A stretch of 64,000 nucleotides of DNA from JACKIP01 sp963710165. GTDB taxonomy: Bacteria; Pseudomonadota; Alphaproteobacteria; Micavibrionales; Micavibrionaceae. This document shows positions 62,552 through 64,000 of the stretch, piece by piece. The stretch is from positions 372,001 to 436,000 of the forward strand of contig CAVPYZ010000004.1 of the NCBI GenBank assembly GCA_963710165.1, read 5' to 3'. Numbering within the stretch: the stretch's first letter is position 1; every line of letters starts with the position of its first letter. The position numbers and the translations under genes were made by a program. Under the pieces are notes generated by a model. It was given only the letters and a program-made list of their open reading frames with translations, was not told the DNA's origin and did no database searches.

Positions 62552-64000
62552 GCAGGATCCTTTTGTTCGTCATGCTGTTCATTGTGGGGTTGTTCACCCT
62601 TCATCCATATTTCCAGTTTTCTGAATATGACATAGAAAACAGGGGTAAAGATCAAACCGAAAAAGGTAACGCCAATCATGCCGGAGAAAACCGCAATACC
62701 AATCGCTTGGCGCATTTCCGCACCCGCCCCGTAACTAAGGACAAGGGGGAGGACACCAGCAATAAAAGCAATGGATGTCATTAGAATAGGCCGCAAGCGC
62801 AGACGGCATGACTCCGCGGCGGCTTCGATTGTTGTCATTCCTTTATGTTCAAGCTCGCGCGCAAATTCCACAATTAAAATAGCGTTTTTGCAGGCAAGCC
62901 CCGCCAGAACAAAGAGCGCGATTTGTGTAAAGACATTATTATCCCCTCCGCTGATGTGTAATCCCATAACAGCCGAGAAAATGGCCATCGGCACGATTAA
63001 AATAACCGCAAGCGGCATGGCAAGGCTTTCATACTGTGCCGCCAGAACCAAAAACACCAAGAACATACATAGCGGTAAAATCAAACTGGAAATAGCGATG
63101 CCGAACATCTGTTCTTGCTCTGCCAGAACCTGTTGGTATGTTAGCTCCGTCCATTCGAAAGACATACCTTGCGGCAATGTTTCTTCCAAAATTTTGGTGA
63201 TAGCATCTTGCGCTTGACCGGATGAAAAGCCCTCGGCAGCATTTCCGTTAATATCGGCTGAGCGAAACGCGTTATAGCGCATAGCGGTTTCGGGGCCGAA
63301 TGTTTCATTTACGTCTGTCACAGCGCCGAGTGGAATCATTGTGCCGTCCTGATTGCGGGTTTGCAGGCGTTTTATATCATCCGAGCGTGAACGGAATTGT
63401 TCATCCGCTTGCGCAATGACCTGATAGGTGCGACCAAACTGATTAAAGTCATTAATATAGAGAGAGCCGAGATAAACCTGCATCGTATTAAAAATCTCGT
63501 CAATCGGGATTCCCAATTGCTGCGCTTTTGTACGGTCGACATCGGCAAAAATCTGCGGGAAGTTGATATTGTAATTTGTATAGACACTAAATGGATTGAA
63601 TGTCGGGTTTTGTCGCGCTTTATTCAGCACTTGTTGGACAACATCATCTAACGCTTCATACCCCTGATCTGTTCGATCCTGAATTTGTAATTTAAATCCG
63701 CCTGAATTGCCCAATCCTCTGACAGGGGGCGGGTTCAGAATAACAACCATGGCTTCTTCTATACCGCGGAACTTTTGTTGTAATGCCCCTGCGATTTCAT
63801 CTGCGGACAGACCTTCACCGCGTCGGTTTTCAAAACTGTCCAATCGCACAAATGTGATGCCCGAAGCAGGCGAGTTCACAAAGCCGTTTAGCGACAGACC
63901 TGGGAATTGTACAGCACCCGTTACGCCCGGCTGGGCAAGGGCGATGTCGGACATTTGACGCATCACATCTTCGGAGCGATCAAGCGTTGCGCCGGGGGGC
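62548..64000 (-). CDS. RND efflux permease, HAE1 family, N-terminus outside window
   Basis: Inner-membrane proton-driven pump. Only the C-terminal half (about 484 residues) is in the window; the frame is open to base 64000. Visible are the second periplasmic domain (FDFQ-type porter segment, YEALDDVVQQVLNKAR, FSVYTNYNINFPQ), VDRTKAQQLGIP, FEWTELTYQQ, and helices with ILPLCMFLVFLVLAAQYES, GGDNNVFTQIALFVLAGLA and KNAILIVEFARELE. The end EGQPHNEQHDEQKDPA-like tail is hydrophilic. No membrane-fusion gene is in the window. Confidence 0.93.
   Translation of the reverse strand, partial: PPGATLDRSEDVMRQMSDIALAQPGVTGAVQFPGLSLNGFVNSPASGITFVRLDSFENRRGEGLSADEIAGALQQKFRGIEEAMVVILNPPPVRGLGNSGGFKLQIQDRTDQGYEALDDVVQQVLNKARQNPTFNPFSVYTNYNINFPQIFADVDRTKAQQLGIPIDEIFNTMQVYLGSLYINDFNQFGRTYQVIAQADEQFRSRSDDIKRLQTRNQDGTMIPLGAVTDVNETFGPETAMRYNAFRSADINGNAAEGFSSGQAQDAITKILEETLPQGMSFEWTELTYQQVLAEQEQMFGIAISSLILPLCMFLVFLVLAAQYESLAMPLAVILIVPMAIFSAVMGLHISGGDNNVFTQIALFVLAGLACKNAILIVEFARELEHKGMTTIEAAAESCRLRLRPILMTSIAFIAGVLPLVLSYGAGAEMRQAIGIAVFSGMIGVTFFGLIFTPVFYVIFRKLEIWMKGEQPHNEQHDEQKDPA

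Overview
The window reads as chromosome of a Gram-negative alphaproteobacterium, probably a Micavibrio- or Rhodospirillales-like lineage. Support: hemD, a mitofilin-like membrane protein and hemY lie in a row, divergent from tsaD-gpsA; a DUF2924 gene is paired with a serine recombinase; dnaG and rpoD are adjacent; most codon use is moderately AT-leaning. The genus call is inference.

Layout. 1-7400: a minus-strand envelope region with comM (interrupted by an in-frame TGA), a frameshifted RBBP9/YdeN-type hydrolase, a family 2 glycosyltransferase, a Wzz-like co-polymerase, a family 4 glycosyltransferase, a Wzy/ligase-type membrane protein and a TauE/SafE permease. 7550-10620: three unrecognised genes (one secreted, ending at 7401) and a class III transaminase. 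10675-19975: rhomboid protease, hemY, mitofilin-like protein with an N-terminal HTH, hemD, then tsaD, gpsA, an EVE protein, a ParB-fold-like protein and a zinc alcohol dehydrogenase that ends at a bidirectional terminator. 20033-28504: sensorless hybrid kinase, CbbX/SpoVK-like AAA+ protein, pilin-like protein, rpoD, dnaG and a lipoprotein.

28597-37107 is an accessory island beside tRNA-Ser(UGA). It holds a large serine recombinase with DUF2924, CAGGGAA repeats next to the tRNA, and two direct IS6-family copies flanking about 4 kb of cargo. The cargo is a small secreted protein overlapping a secreted protein with a phage tail-spike Peptidase S74 domain, a truncated membrane protein gene, and a nested IS1595-type element that itself carries two passenger genes. 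The right IS6 copy has cut dinB down to its first 23 codons.

37285-47619: Na+/H+ antiporter NhaA, an SbtA-type bicarbonate transporter with a convergent SbtB-like PII protein, and two giant paralogous RTX proteins that each carry a GH26 glycosidase module in a different domain order. 47703-56000: ABC-F ATPase, ribosomal oxygenase, RecQ, PRC-barrel protein, and an rfbB-rfbA-DegT operon for a dTDP-amino sugar, which fits the glycan genes at the left end. 56100-59749: topoisomerase IB, an ATP-grasp ligase and a class I amidotransferase-like hydrolase in one operon, followed by two small stress-type genes. 59857-64000: NADP-type glutamate dehydrogenase and an RND efflux operon running off the right edge.
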